A stretch of DNA of 64,000 bases. Origin: Actinomadura sp. KC06 (GTDB lineage Bacteria > Actinomycetota > Actinomycetes > Streptosporangiales > Streptosporangiaceae). The DNA is taken from positions 1-64,000 of the forward strand of contig NZ_SMKT01000024.1 in assembly GCF_004348735.1 (NCBI RefSeq), in the 5' to 3' direction. Positions 8,959 to 18,103 of the stretch are shown here, one piece after another. The translations under genes and the position numbers were made by a program. Every line of letters begins with the position of its first letter. The stretch's first letter is position 1. The notes below the pieces were generated by a model that was not told the DNA's origin, did no database searches, and was given only the letters and a program-made list of their open reading frames with translations.

Positions 8959-9314
8959 CCACCGCCTCGGCTCCGTCCTCGGCGGCGTCCTCGCACACCA
9001 CTTCGGCCTGACCGCCCGCAACCACGCACACCAGACTCCCGACTGAACCCACCCACCGAAAATGCGGAGTAACCCGAACAAGATCAGCGCACGTGTTCGG
9101 ACCTACTCTTCAACCACCACGTCAACGCAACGATGAGTAAAGTCGGTCGACTGGTCGTCTGCGTCGGCGGGACACGTAACCACCAGGGGGACATGAATCC
9201 ACCAGGTAGGGCCAAACCCCCTGGGTGAATGGGTATCCCCTGGGACCATTGCCTCCGTTTCCTCCCGGTCGCAGACTTCGCGACTACCAAAGTCGATTGG
9301 CCAGGAGGCTCGAA
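8959..9314. other. Intergenic stretch with a possible transporter-gene relic and inverted repeats
   Basis: At 8960-9046 one frame reads LGSVLGGVLAHHFGLTA before a stop, which resembles the last helix of an MFS-type permease but is too short to be sure. At about 9183-9235 the arms CCACCAGGGGG and CCCCCTGGGTG form an inverted repeat upstream of the peroxidase gene. It could be an operator or a transcript hairpin. No intact gene is seen. Confidence 0.3.
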
Positions 9315-10865
9315 ATGGGACCCTCGAATGGGAACCCCGAAAGAGCAGGCCGAGGGTTCAGCAGAAGGGCATTCCTGGGGGGCGCGGGGGCCACGGCCGT
9401 CACCGTCATGACGTTCGATCCGCGCACGGCGATCGCGGCGGCGGCGCGTGCCAGGGCCGAGGGGACGCTCGCCAACAACTTCGGGCGGATCTTCCAGTTG
9501 CCGCCGTTCGCCGAGGCCAACGACCGGGTGCGGGCCGGCCTGATGGAGATGGGCAAGAAGGGCGGGCTGATCGATGCCAAGGACCCGCTGGAGGAGGGCC
9601 CGATCCGCCTGATCACCCACCCCGCACTCAGCCCGAACAACGTCGACAACCCGTTCCAGACGGCGGGCACCACGTTCCTTGGGCAGTTTCTCGACCATGA
9701 CATGACGTTCGACCAGACCTCGCCGCTGGGTGTGCCCACTCCGCCGGAGACTTCACCCAACACCCGCACCGCGGTGTTCGACCTCGACTCGGTCTACGGC
9801 CGGGGTCCCGCGTCCGACCCGCAGTTCTACGACCCGGCAGACCGCGACAAGTTCAGGGTGGAGAGCGGCGGCCTGTTCGAGGACGTGCCGCGCACCGACG
9901 GCGCCACCGCGATCATCGCCGACGAGCGCAACGACGAGAACCTGATGATCTCCGGCCTGCACGCGGCGTTCCTGCGCTTCCACAACCGCGTGGTGGACCG
10001 GACGCGGACGCAGGGCGTACCACAGGCCCAGGTCTTCGCCACCGCCCGCCGCACCGTCACCTGGCACTACCAGTGGATCATCCTGCGCGAGTTCCTGCCG
10101 CAGATCATCGGGCAGCCACTGATCGACCACATCCTGCGCTTCGGCCGGCAGTTCTACCGGCCGTCCGGCGCGGCGTTCATCCCGGTGGAATTCCAGATCG
10201 CCTACCGGCTCGGGCACAGCATGGTGCGCCCCTCGTACCGGGCCAACCTGGCCGGGGACGGCGGGCAGCCGTTCTTCGGGTTCATCTTCGACCCGGCCGG
10301 CGAGGGCCAGGCCGACCCGGTCGACCTGCGCGGCTTCTCCCGGGCCCCGCGGCGCTTCATCGGCTGGCAGACGTTCTTCGACTTCCGCGACGGCGAACTG
10401 AAGACCAACAAGCTCATCGACGCCAAGGTCTCCACGCCGCTGTTCGACCTGCCGCTGCCCGCCATCCCGGGGCAGACCACCCCGACGGCACTGCCCCAGC
10501 GCAACCTGTTGCGGCACCTCACGTGGTCGGTGCCGTCGGGTCAGCAGCTCGCACGCACCATGGGCATCCCGATGATCGACACCTCCGAACTCGCGACCTT
10601 CGGCATCGGCATCGAGAACAGCGCCCCGCTCTGGTACTACGTCCTCAAGGAGGCTCAGGCCCTGGGCGACGGCCGGCTGATGACCGGGGTCGGTGCCCGG
10701 CTCGTCGGCGAGGTCTTCATCGGGCTGCTGCAGCTCGACCCGCAGTCCTTCCTGCGGGTCCAGCCGAACTGGCGGCCCACCCTGCCGAGCCGCCGCGCGG
10801 GCGATTTCCGCATGGTGGACCTGCTCACGTTCGCACAGGTGGACCCGGCGAGCCGCGGCCAGTAG
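9315..10865 (+). CDS. Tat-exported haem peroxidase (animal peroxidase family)
   Basis: A 516-residue protein of the animal haem-peroxidase superfamily. I chose the ATG at 9315 because AGGAGG lies upstream and it places a twin-arginine motif (FSRRAFLGGAGA) at residues ~16-27. The distal-side motif FLGQFLDHDMTFD carries the catalytic His. The helix ENLMISGLHAAFLRFHNRVVD and the proximal-His helix AYRLGHSMVRPSYR are both present. Length is typical for the compact bacterial members. Tat export is consistent with cofactor loading before transport. The adjacent LuxR-type regulator gene, 126 nt downstream on the same strand, may be linked, but no shared operator was seen. The physiological substrate is unknown. 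Confidence 0.9.
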   Translation: MGPSNGNPERAGRGFSRRAFLGGAGATAVTVMTFDPRTAIAAAARARAEGTLANNFGRIFQLPPFAEANDRVRAGLMEMGKKGGLIDAKDPLEEGPIRLITHPALSPNNVDNPFQTAGTTFLGQFLDHDMTFDQTSPLGVPTPPETSPNTRTAVFDLDSVYGRGPASDPQFYDPADRDKFRVESGGLFEDVPRTDGATAIIADERNDENLMISGLHAAFLRFHNRVVDRTRTQGVPQAQVFATARRTVTWHYQWIILREFLPQIIGQPLIDHILRFGRQFYRPSGAAFIPVEFQIAYRLGHSMVRPSYRANLAGDGGQPFFGFIFDPAGEGQADPVDLRGFSRAPRRFIGWQTFFDFRDGELKTNKLIDAKVSTPLFDLPLPAIPGQTTPTALPQRNLLRHLTWSVPSGQQLARTMGIPMIDTSELATFGIGIENSAPLWYYVLKEAQALGDGRLMTGVGARLVGEVFIGLLQLDPQSFLRVQPNWRPTLPSRRAGDFRMVDLLTFAQVDPASRGQ

Positions 10866-10991
10866 CGAGGCCCGCCGCAGCTTTCAGCGTTCAAGTTCCC
10901 GGCTGTGAAATTTCGATTCCCGATGAGGGGTGACAAGCCGTCCAGACACGCCAAAATCCAGATAAGCGTCGGAACAGAATGCTCCAGGTCC

Positions 10992-12215
10992 ATGACCGGT
11001 ACTCGGGTCGCTTTGCGGTCGCCCGACCGTCTGCTGCGGGAGGCGGTCGCCGACTCACTGTCCACGCTTCCGGACGTGATCGTGACCGGCGCCACCGAAC
11101 GGTTCTCCGATCTGCTCACCTTGTGCGGGCTGCGGCGCACCGACGTCGTGCTCGTCGACATCGGCGTTCGGTTCGGGGAGGAAGAGACGGCGGGCGTGCT
11201 CGCGCTGCGGTCGCTGAGCAGTGAGCTGGCGATCGTGCTGACCTACGAGCGGCTCTCGGCGGAGGCCATCCTCGCGGCCGCCCACGCGGGTGCGACCCGG
11301 CTCGTCCCGCACTCCCGCGGCCTCCACGCGCTCGTGGAGGCCGTGCAGGAGGGCCCGGGGCTGGTGGACCGCCGACCCGGACCCGCGGTCCTCACCGACC
11401 GGGACCGGCAGGTCCTGTCACTGATCAGCCTCGGCTTCAGCGTCCGCGAGATGGCCTCGCTCCTCGGCGTCTCCGAGGCCACCGTCCAGAACCACAAACG
11501 GCGAATCTTCGCCAAGCTGGACGTGCACAGCCAGACCCACGTCGTGGCACGCGCCGCCCGCATGGGCCTGCTCCGGACCCCGCCGTACACGGGCCCGGCG
11601 CCGGGCCGTCCCGGCCGCGCCCTGGTGGTCGTGGTCATCGGCACCTGCTGCGACGTCCGGCGCAGCGTGGTGCTCACCCTGATCAGGCACGCGGTGCCGG
11701 TGCTGGTGCTGGGCCCCGACATCCCGTCGGAGGAGGACGAGCTGATCCGGCTGCGCGACGGGGCCATCACCGTCCTCGTCGACGGAGCCGCCGCCGACTG
11801 GCGGGCCACCCGCCTCCTCGGCACCCGCACCGTCGTGGTGATCAGCCCGTACGAGCGGGCGACCATCTCCGGAGAACTCCTCCGCGGCGCGGACGCGGTA
11901 GTGGGCGCGCACGACGTCTCCGAGCAGTTGACCCACGTGATCGCGCTGGCAGCCCAGAGCTATGCGACCTCGGAGGCCGCCCCCTCCACGGCGACCCGCT
12001 CCCACCTGGTCCGCTCCGACATCACCCCCCGCGAACTCGACATTCTCCGTTCCATCGCGCTGGGCCATTCGGTACGCCAGACCGCCGCCGCACTCGGCAT
12101 CACCAGCAAGACCGTGGAGAACACCCAGGCCCGGCTCTTCCGAAAACTCTCCGTCCGCAACCGGGCCGAAGCCCTCGCCGTCGCCTACTCATTGGGCTTG
12201 GTCATGGAGGAGTAG
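10992..12215 (+). CDS. LuxR-type regulator with two receiver-like and two HTH domains in tandem
   Basis: A 407-residue protein (start taken at ATG 10992; an upstream in-frame ATG at 10905 would add 29 residues). The first half is a receiver-like domain (DVVLVDIGVR keeps the acceptor-type Asp) followed by a LuxR helix-turn-helix around 134-190 (LTDRDRQVLSLISLGFSVREMA, split at its two helices). The second half repeats the plan: a degenerate receiver-like segment (RALVVVVIGTCCDVRRSVV) and a second LuxR HTH around 344-400 (ITPRELDILRSIALGHSVRQ). Conventional NarL-type regulators have one of each. This looks like an internal duplication or fusion of two response regulators. No partner kinase is nearby. 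Confidence 0.85.
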   Translation: MTGTRVALRSPDRLLREAVADSLSTLPDVIVTGATERFSDLLTLCGLRRTDVVLVDIGVRFGEEETAGVLALRSLSSELAIVLTYERLSAEAILAAAHAGATRLVPHSRGLHALVEAVQEGPGLVDRRPGPAVLTDRDRQVLSLISLGFSVREMASLLGVSEATVQNHKRRIFAKLDVHSQTHVVARAARMGLLRTPPYTGPAPGRPGRALVVVVIGTCCDVRRSVVLTLIRHAVPVLVLGPDIPSEEDELIRLRDGAITVLVDGAAADWRATRLLGTRTVVVISPYERATISGELLRGADAVVGAHDVSEQLTHVIALAAQSYATSEAAPSTATRSHLVRSDITPRELDILRSIALGHSVRQTAAALGITSKTVENTQARLFRKLSVRNRAEALAVAYSLGLVMEE

Positions 12216-12687
12216 CCCGCCACCACTACAGCCACCCCGCGCCCAAGGCAGCCACACCTCATCCGAGATCGTCCCCAAGGGCTTCGGTCCCGGCTACAGG
12301 CGTTCGCCGAATAGCTCCGCGACCGGTACGCACGCTAACGGCTGGGAGTCGGCGGGCGGGCATCGCCCCCCGGCCTCCCCTGAAGCGCCCCCTGCGCACG
12401 GGGGGAAGCGACCAGCGGAGGGCAAGTGGCGGCACATGATCCGCCTGGCGGTGTCACCACTGCGCCTTGCGATCACGTGGGTGCGGGCCTCATTGGAGCC
12501 GAGGCGACATGCGTGGTCATTCTGGATTCGCCCGGCGGCTCGGCACGGATGAGACGGTGTCGCTTTTGTCCGTTTCAGGTCATGACGCTTCGCCGTTGCC
12601 CTGGCGTGGGCTCTTCTGCTACTTGCCTGCTCATCGCAACTGCGAACATCTTGCGACAAGCAGATGATCGAGGCTAGCTTGCCCTGC
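12216..12687. other. 470-nt stretch before the ABC importer operon
   Basis: No convincing gene on either strand. The sequence ACCACTG near 12470 superficially recalls a B12-riboswitch box, but the rest of the conserved elements are absent. The importer promoter is presumably here. I see nothing firm. Confidence 0.4.
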
Positions 12688-14283
12688 ATGGGTGGCATGT
12701 GGGGCGAGAGGTCCCGGTTCGGTGCGGTGCTCGGTGCCGTGGTGCTGATGATGGGGCTGGCGTCGTGCGCCGCGCCCGAGAGCTCGTCCAATGCCGACGG
12801 GCTGGTGTTGGCGGATCCCTACGAGGACGAGTCGCTGAGCCCGTTGATGGGGTTCGCCTAAGAGGGCATGAGCAAGCTCTACGACGGGCTGATGACCCAT
12901 GACGCGGATCGGCGGCCGCAGCCGGCGCTGGCCGCCGAGGCGCCGAAGCCGTCGGCGGACGGAAAGAGCTGGACGGTTCGCCTGCGGAGCGGGGTGAAGT
13001 TTCACGACGGGTCGACGTTCGGCCCCGAGGACGTGGTGGCGACCTACAAGGCGTTGCTCGATCCGAAGGCGGCCTCACCGGTGGCGTCCTCGTTCCGGAT
13101 GCTGGCGGGGGTGCGGCAGACCGGGGCGGACGCCGTGGAGTTCCGGCTCAAGCATCCGTACGCGCCGTTCCCGCACAAGCTCATCCTGGGCATCGTTCCG
13201 TCGGAGGCGGTGACCGGCGGAAAGGTCGAGGCCGCGCCGATCAACAGCCGTCCGGTCGGCACCGGCCCGTACCGGTTCGCCGAGTGGCGGCGCGGTGAGC
13301 GGCTGGTGCTGACGGCGAACCCGGCGTACTGGGGCGGCGCACCGAAGATCCAGCGCCTGACGGTGCTGTTCGTGCCCGACGACAACACCCGGGCGCAGCG
13401 GATGACGCGCGGCGACTTCGACGGGACGGTGCTGCCACCCGCGCTGGCTGGAACGTTCGCGGGCAAGTCCGGGACCACGACCTACCACCACCTCAGCGCC
13501 GACTACCGCGGCGTGATGATGCCGCAGAACAACCCGGTCACCGCCGACCCGGCGATCCGCAAGGCGCTGAACCTGGCGGTCAACCGGGAGGGGATGATCC
13601 GGGCGCTCCTGTCGGGACGCGGCAAGCCCGCTTACGGGCCGATCCCGCAGGTGCTCGGTGAGTTCTCCGACCCTTCGGCGACGTTCCCGCATGATCCGGC
13701 AGAGGCGGCGCGGCTGCTGGACGAGGCGGGTTGGCGGGCGGGAGCGGGCAGCATGCGGTCCAAGGACGGCAAGGCGGCGCGGTTCACGCTGATGTATCCG
13801 TCGGACGACTCGGTGCGTAAGGCGCTGGCCAACGGGTTCGCCTCGGACGCGGGCAAGGTCGGCGTGAAGGTCGATCTGGTCGGGCTTGGCTGGGACGCGA
13901 TCGAGCCGCGCATGAAGAACGACGCGTTGGTCATGGGCGGCGGGACGCCGCTGGACCCGGACCTGGTCGCGTACGGGCTGCTGCACTCCTCGCAGGCCGA
14001 GGACGGCTTCAACAACCCGGGCTCCTACAAGGACCCCGCCGTGGACGCGGCCCTGGATCGCGGACGTCGCACGCTCGACACGGCCGCGCGGGCGGAGGCG
14101 TACCGGGCGATGCAGCGGCGCCTGATGGAGAACCCGCCGTGGGTGTTCCTGGTCTTCCTCGACCACAGCTACGTGGTGCGCGGCCAAGCGCCGGGTTACC
14201 AGCCGGTTGTGGACCCGCACGTGCACGGCGTCCTGTCCTGGGGGCCGTGGTGGAACCTGGAGAAATGGTCGCGGTCCGCATGA
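12688..14283 (+). pseudogene. Peptide/nickel ABC importer substrate-binding lipoprotein, interrupted by an in-frame TAA
   Basis: The frame encodes a family-5 solute-binding lipoprotein: signal peptide and lipobox (LMMGLASC), an early ESLSPLMGF segment, then SKLYDGLMTHD, FHDGSTFGPEDVVATYKALLDP, GTGPYRFAEWRRGERLVL, AIRKALNLAVNREGMI and other typical blocks up to the C-terminus. A TAA at 12859-12861 falls between GFA and EGMSKLYDG in the same frame, with no base gain or loss, so a single nonsense change separates the signal and N-terminus from the body. The downstream ATG at 12868 could only give a product lacking the lipid anchor. The four transporter genes downstream look intact and are coupled, so this may be a sequencing error, recent inactivation, or readthrough. 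The exact start (12664, 12688 or 12697) is uncertain. Confidence 0.85.
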
Positions 14284-15320
14284 GCGAGACCGACATCACC
14301 ACCGCGCCCGAAGGCGCGGTCGTGCGCGACGATGCGTCACCGGGCCGATGGCGGCTCGCCGCGCTGATGGCGGCGCGGCGGCTGGCGATCGCGGTCCCGC
14401 TGTTGGGCGTGGTGTCCGGGGCGGTGTTCGTGCTGGGCGCGGCCTCTCCGTTCGACCCGGTGTACCAGTACTACGGAACGCGGATCTTCACCGCCGCCGA
14501 GGCCGACGTGGCCCGCACGCGCGCCGAGCTCGGCCTCGACGACCCGGTCTGGCAGCAGTACGGGCACTGGCTCGGTGGCGTGTTCGGCGGCGACTGGGGA
14601 ACCAGCCGTAGCTTCGGCCAGCCGGTGGCGACCGTGATCGCCGAACGGCTGCCCTGGACCATGCTGCTCGCGGGCACCGGCCTCGCACTGGCGGTCATGA
14701 TCGCCCTGTTCCTGGGCGTGTGGTCGGCGTGGCGGCAGGGCGGCTGGGTCGACCGGTTCGTGGTCACGCTGGCGCACTCGCTGGAAGGACTGCCGACCTT
14801 CTTGCTCGGGCTCGGCGCGATCGCGGTGTTCGCGGTCGCCCTGCCGCTCCTGCCCGCGGGCGGCGTCAGCGATGCCGGCGGTGAGGGCGGTGCGCTGTCC
14901 ACCGTCCGGCATCTGGCGCTGCCCGCACTGGTTCTGGCGATCTCTCAGCTGCCCTGGCTGATCTTGACCGTCCGGCAGCAGTTGCTGGTGGGTCTGGCCG
15001 ACGATCACGTCGCCGCCGCACGGGCACGAGGCCTGTCCGAACGCACGATCGTCCTGCGGCACGGGCTTCCGGTCGCGCTCCTGCCGTTCGTGACGACCGT
15101 CGGCACCCGCCTTCCCGAACTGGTGACCGGAGTGGTGCTGGTGGAGGAGGTGTTCTCCTGGCCGGGCGTCGCCGGCGCGATGGTCAAGGCCGGGCTGAAC
15201 GTCGACTTCCCGCTGCTGGTCGCGCTGACGCTGCTCGCGACGGCCGCCGTGCTGATCGGCAATCTGTGCGCCGACGTCGCCGTCCTGCTGATCGACCCGA
15301 GGGTGGCCGCCGATGGCTGA
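14280..15320 (+). CDS. ABC importer permease, DppB/NikB type
   Basis: A 346-residue inner-membrane permease starting at an ATGA overlap with the binding-protein gene. An N-terminal helix (LAIAVPLLGVVSGAVFVLGAA) and an external loop containing DPVWQQYGHWLGGVFGGDWGTS are typical of the DppB class. About six membrane segments and the cytoplasmic coupling loop AARARGLSERTIVLRHGLPVALLPF (contact with the ATPase) follow. It pairs with the second permease, whose gene overlaps by 8 nt. Confidence 0.9.
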   Translation: MSETDITTAPEGAVVRDDASPGRWRLAALMAARRLAIAVPLLGVVSGAVFVLGAASPFDPVYQYYGTRIFTAAEADVARTRAELGLDDPVWQQYGHWLGGVFGGDWGTSRSFGQPVATVIAERLPWTMLLAGTGLALAVMIALFLGVWSAWRQGGWVDRFVVTLAHSLEGLPTFLLGLGAIAVFAVALPLLPAGGVSDAGGEGGALSTVRHLALPALVLAISQLPWLILTVRQQLLVGLADDHVAAARARGLSERTIVLRHGLPVALLPFVTTVGTRLPELVTGVVLVEEVFSWPGVAGAMVKAGLNVDFPLLVALTLLATAAVLIGNLCADVAVLLIDPRVAADG

Positions 15321-16248
15321 GGCCGTGCACGAGACTCCTACCGCCGGCACTCCCGCCGTCGACGACCGGTGGCGGCCGGGCGGCAGGCGCCGTCCCGGCG
15401 GCACCGCCCGGCCCCGAGCGGCCGCGTCCGCACGGATGCGCCTGCTCGCGGCGCTGGCCGTGCTCATCCCGTTGGTCGCCGTCATCGGGGTGCTGCCGCT
15501 GTTCACCGACGCCACCACCGGCACGGTCGACTACGACGCGGTCCGCCAGGCGCCGGGACCCGGGCACTGGTTCGGCACCGACGACTCCGGACGGGACGTG
15601 CTGGTGCGCGCGGCCGCCGGGGCCCGGGTGTCGCTGCTGGTCGCCCTCGCCTGCGCGCTGGTCGCCACCGTGCTGGGCACCCTGATCGGCGCGGCGTCGG
15701 GCGCCGCCGGCGGGATCGTCGACTCGGTCGTGATGCGGCTGGTGGACGGTTTCAACGCGGTCCCGCACCTGCTGCTCGGCATCCTCATCGTGGCGCTCTA
15801 CCGGGGGTCGCTGATGGCCGTCATCGCCTCGATCGCACTCACGCACTGGACCACCGTCGCCAGGATCGTCCGGGCCGAAGTGCTGTCCCTGCGCTCCCGC
15901 CCCTACATCGACGCCGCGATCTCGGGAGGCGCGTCCCGGCTGACCGTCCTCACCCGGCACCTGATCCCCGCCGTCGCCCCGCAGTCGGCCCTCGCCGCCG
16001 TGCTGCTCCTGCCGCACGCGGTCTGGCACGAGACCGCGCTCAGCTTCCTCGGCCTCGGCCTGCCACCGCACCTGCCCAGCCTGGGCACCATGGTCGCCGA
16101 CAGCCGCGACGACGTCCTCCTCGGCGCCTGGTGGACGATCGCCGCACCCGCGGGAGTGCTGATCGCCGTCACCCTCGCGGTCGCGGGCCTGGCCGGATGG
16201 TGGCGCGACCGGCTCGTCCCCCGGCGCCGATCGGAGCTGGCCCTGTGA
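15313..16248 (+). CDS. ABC importer permease, DppC/NikC type
   Basis: A 311-residue permease, second half of the membrane channel. A Pro/Arg-rich cytoplasmic N-terminus is followed by a helix (LLAALAVLIPLVAVIGVL), the DppC-type motif GPGHWFGTDDSGRDVLVRAAAGARVSL, and the coupling segment ARIVRAEVLSLRSRPYIDAA with a late FLGLGLPPHLPSLG signature. Its GTGA end overlaps the start of the ATPase gene. Substrate class (peptide, nickel or metallophore) cannot be decided from the permeases alone. Confidence 0.9.
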   Translation: MAEAVHETPTAGTPAVDDRWRPGGRRRPGGTARPRAAASARMRLLAALAVLIPLVAVIGVLPLFTDATTGTVDYDAVRQAPGPGHWFGTDDSGRDVLVRAAAGARVSLLVALACALVATVLGTLIGAASGAAGGIVDSVVMRLVDGFNAVPHLLLGILIVALYRGSLMAVIASIALTHWTTVARIVRAEVLSLRSRPYIDAAISGGASRLTVLTRHLIPAVAPQSALAAVLLLPHAVWHETALSFLGLGLPPHLPSLGTMVADSRDDVLLGAWWTIAAPAGVLIAVTLAVAGLAGWWRDRLVPRRRSELAL

Positions 16249-17240
16249 CCCCGGCGGACACGACGTCGCCGCTTCTGCGCGCCGAGCGGCTCTCCGTGCG
16301 TTTCCGTCTGCGCGACTCCCTCGTGCGAGCCGTCACCGACGCCTCGTTCGAACTCCACCCCGGCCGCCTCCTCGCCCTGATCGGCGAGAGCGGCTGCGGC
16401 AAGAGCGTCCTGGCCGCCGCACTCCTCGGGCTGCTGCCCGGCAACGCCGAGATTCGCGGCGCGGTCTGGCTCGACACCGCGGGCGGCCTCCTCGAACTGA
16501 CGACCGCCCCGGAACGGACGCTCGCCCGCCGAGTCCGCGGTCGCAAGGTCGCGCTGGTGCCGCAGTCCGCGGCCACCGCGCTCACCCCCGTCCGCACGGT
16601 CCGCGCCCAGCTCACCGAGACCCTCCGCGCCCTCCGTCCCGAGGTGACCGACCGCAAGCGCGAAGCCGACCGTCTCGCCGAGACCGCCGGCCTGGCCCCC
16701 ACCGCCCTGGACCGCTACCCGCACGAACTGTCCGGCGGCATGGCGCAGCGTGCCGTCCTCACCCTCGCCCTGGCTGGTGACCCCGACGTGATCCTCGCCG
16801 ACGAACCGACCTCCGGCCTGGACCGTCCGCTGGTGAACCACACCATGGACGCCTTGCGCGACCTTGCCGACTCCGGCCGCGCGATCCTGCTCATCACCCA
16901 CGACATCACCGCCGCCGAACGCGCCGCCACCGACCTCGCCGTCATGTACGCGTCCAGGATCATCGAGCAGGGTCCGGCCGGCGACGTGTTCGCGAACCCG
17001 TTGCACCCGTACACCCGGGCCCTGCTCGATGCCACGCCCGGCCGCGGATTCACGCCGCTGCCCGGCCACCCTCCCAACCTGTCCGCGCTGCCGTCCGGCT
17101 GCGCCTTCCGGCCCCGCTGCCCCGACCGTGCCACCTGCACCGACGACCCGGCCCTCGTCCCGGTCACCCCGCACCGAAGCCTGGCCTGCGCCCGCCCCCG
17201 AGTCACCCGAGCGGGAGTATCCACGGAGGACGCATGCTGA
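16245..17240 (+). CDS. ABC importer ATPase, DppD/NikD type
   Basis: A 331-residue ATPase beginning at GTG 16245, which overlaps the permease stop by 4 nt; the frame is open much further upstream but that part is a shadow of the permease gene. Walker A is GESGCGKSVL, the signature ELSGGMAQRAVL, Walker B VILADEPTSGLD and the switch His is in LLITHDITAAE. The C-terminus carries the oligopeptide-transport Cys motif (CAFRPRCPDRATC), which marks the peptide/nickel transporter branch. The next gene overlaps it by 7 nt. Confidence 0.92.
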   Translation: MTPADTTSPLLRAERLSVRFRLRDSLVRAVTDASFELHPGRLLALIGESGCGKSVLAAALLGLLPGNAEIRGAVWLDTAGGLLELTTAPERTLARRVRGRKVALVPQSAATALTPVRTVRAQLTETLRALRPEVTDRKREADRLAETAGLAPTALDRYPHELSGGMAQRAVLTLALAGDPDVILADEPTSGLDRPLVNHTMDALRDLADSGRAILLITHDITAAERAATDLAVMYASRIIEQGPAGDVFANPLHPYTRALLDATPGRGFTPLPGHPPNLSALPSGCAFRPRCPDRATCTDDPALVPVTPHRSLACARPRVTRAGVSTEDAC

Positions 17241-17896
17241 CCGCCACCGGCCTGGTCGCCGGCTACCGGCGAGGCCCCGACGTCCTCCCCGGAATCTCCA
17301 TCACCCTCACACCCGGACGCGTCATCGGGGTCCAAGGCCCAAGCGGCTGCGGCAAATCGACCCTCATCCGCGTCCTCGCACTCCTGCACCCACCCCGCGC
17401 CGGACGCCTCGAACTCGACGGCGAACCGATCCACCGCTTCCGCCATGCCGCCCCAGCCGCCCAACGCCGCCGGATCGGCGTCATCTTCCAGCACCCGCGC
17501 GCCGCCGCCGACCCCCGCCACACCCTGCGCCGGATCGTCGCCGCACACCTGCCGTCCGACGCCGCCGACGACGAAACCGACCGCCTCTCCGACCTCGTCG
17601 GCCTCACCCCCGACCTACTCGACCGGCGCCCCCACGAGGTCAGCGACGGCCAACTCCAGCGCGCCTGCCTGGCCCGCACCCTCGGCTCCGACCCCCGTTA
17701 CCTCCTCTGCGACGAGATGACCGCCATGCTCGACGCCTCCAGCGCCGCCACCCTCATCCACCTCATCCGCACCCAGACCGACCAGGGCCACCGCGGCGCA
17801 CTCCTGGTCAGCCACGACCCCGATCTCCTCAACACCACCTGCGACGACATCATCCAATGGCACGACCTCACCACCCCCACCCAGACCACGGCATAA
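17234..17896 (+). CDS. ABC importer ATPase, DppF/NikE type (short)
   Basis: A 220-residue second ATPase. Walker A is GPSGCGKSTL, the signature is EVSDGQLQRACLA (a D in place of the usual second Gly of LSGGQ), Walker B YLLCDEMTAMLDASS, and the switch His is in LLVSHDPDLL. It lacks the long C-terminal Cys-containing extension of the partner ATPase, as is usual for NikE-like proteins. It is the last gene of the five-gene importer operon; no clear hairpin follows. Confidence 0.9.
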   Translation: MLTATGLVAGYRRGPDVLPGISITLTPGRVIGVQGPSGCGKSTLIRVLALLHPPRAGRLELDGEPIHRFRHAAPAAQRRRIGVIFQHPRAAADPRHTLRRIVAAHLPSDAADDETDRLSDLVGLTPDLLDRRPHEVSDGQLQRACLARTLGSDPRYLLCDEMTAMLDASSAATLIHLIRTQTDQGHRGALLVSHDPDLLNTTCDDIIQWHDLTTPTQTTA

Positions 17897-18103
17897 ACGC
17901 CCGACCGATCAGCCCTGCCGCATCGACCCGTGAGTGACCACCCACCACGTGGTCCAACCTGCCGCGCGAACGTCCCAGCCCGTGGTCGGGGCGGCTCGGC
18001 TCCGGGCGGTTCCCCCGCGCCGGTCATGCCGTCCAAGACCCACTGGCCCGGCCTGCCAAGGGTGACGGGCAGGGCGGTCGTGTGCCATGTCGCCGGCGTG
18101 CGA

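Noticed and set aside
12440..12690. Cobalamin (B12) riboswitch before the ABC importer
   Set aside because: Only ACCACTG resembles a B12 box; the other conserved elements and the pairing scheme are absent.
15369..16244. Upstream extension of the first importer ATPase frame
   Set aside because: It lies inside the permease gene in another frame; the GTGA overlap at 16245 marks the true start.
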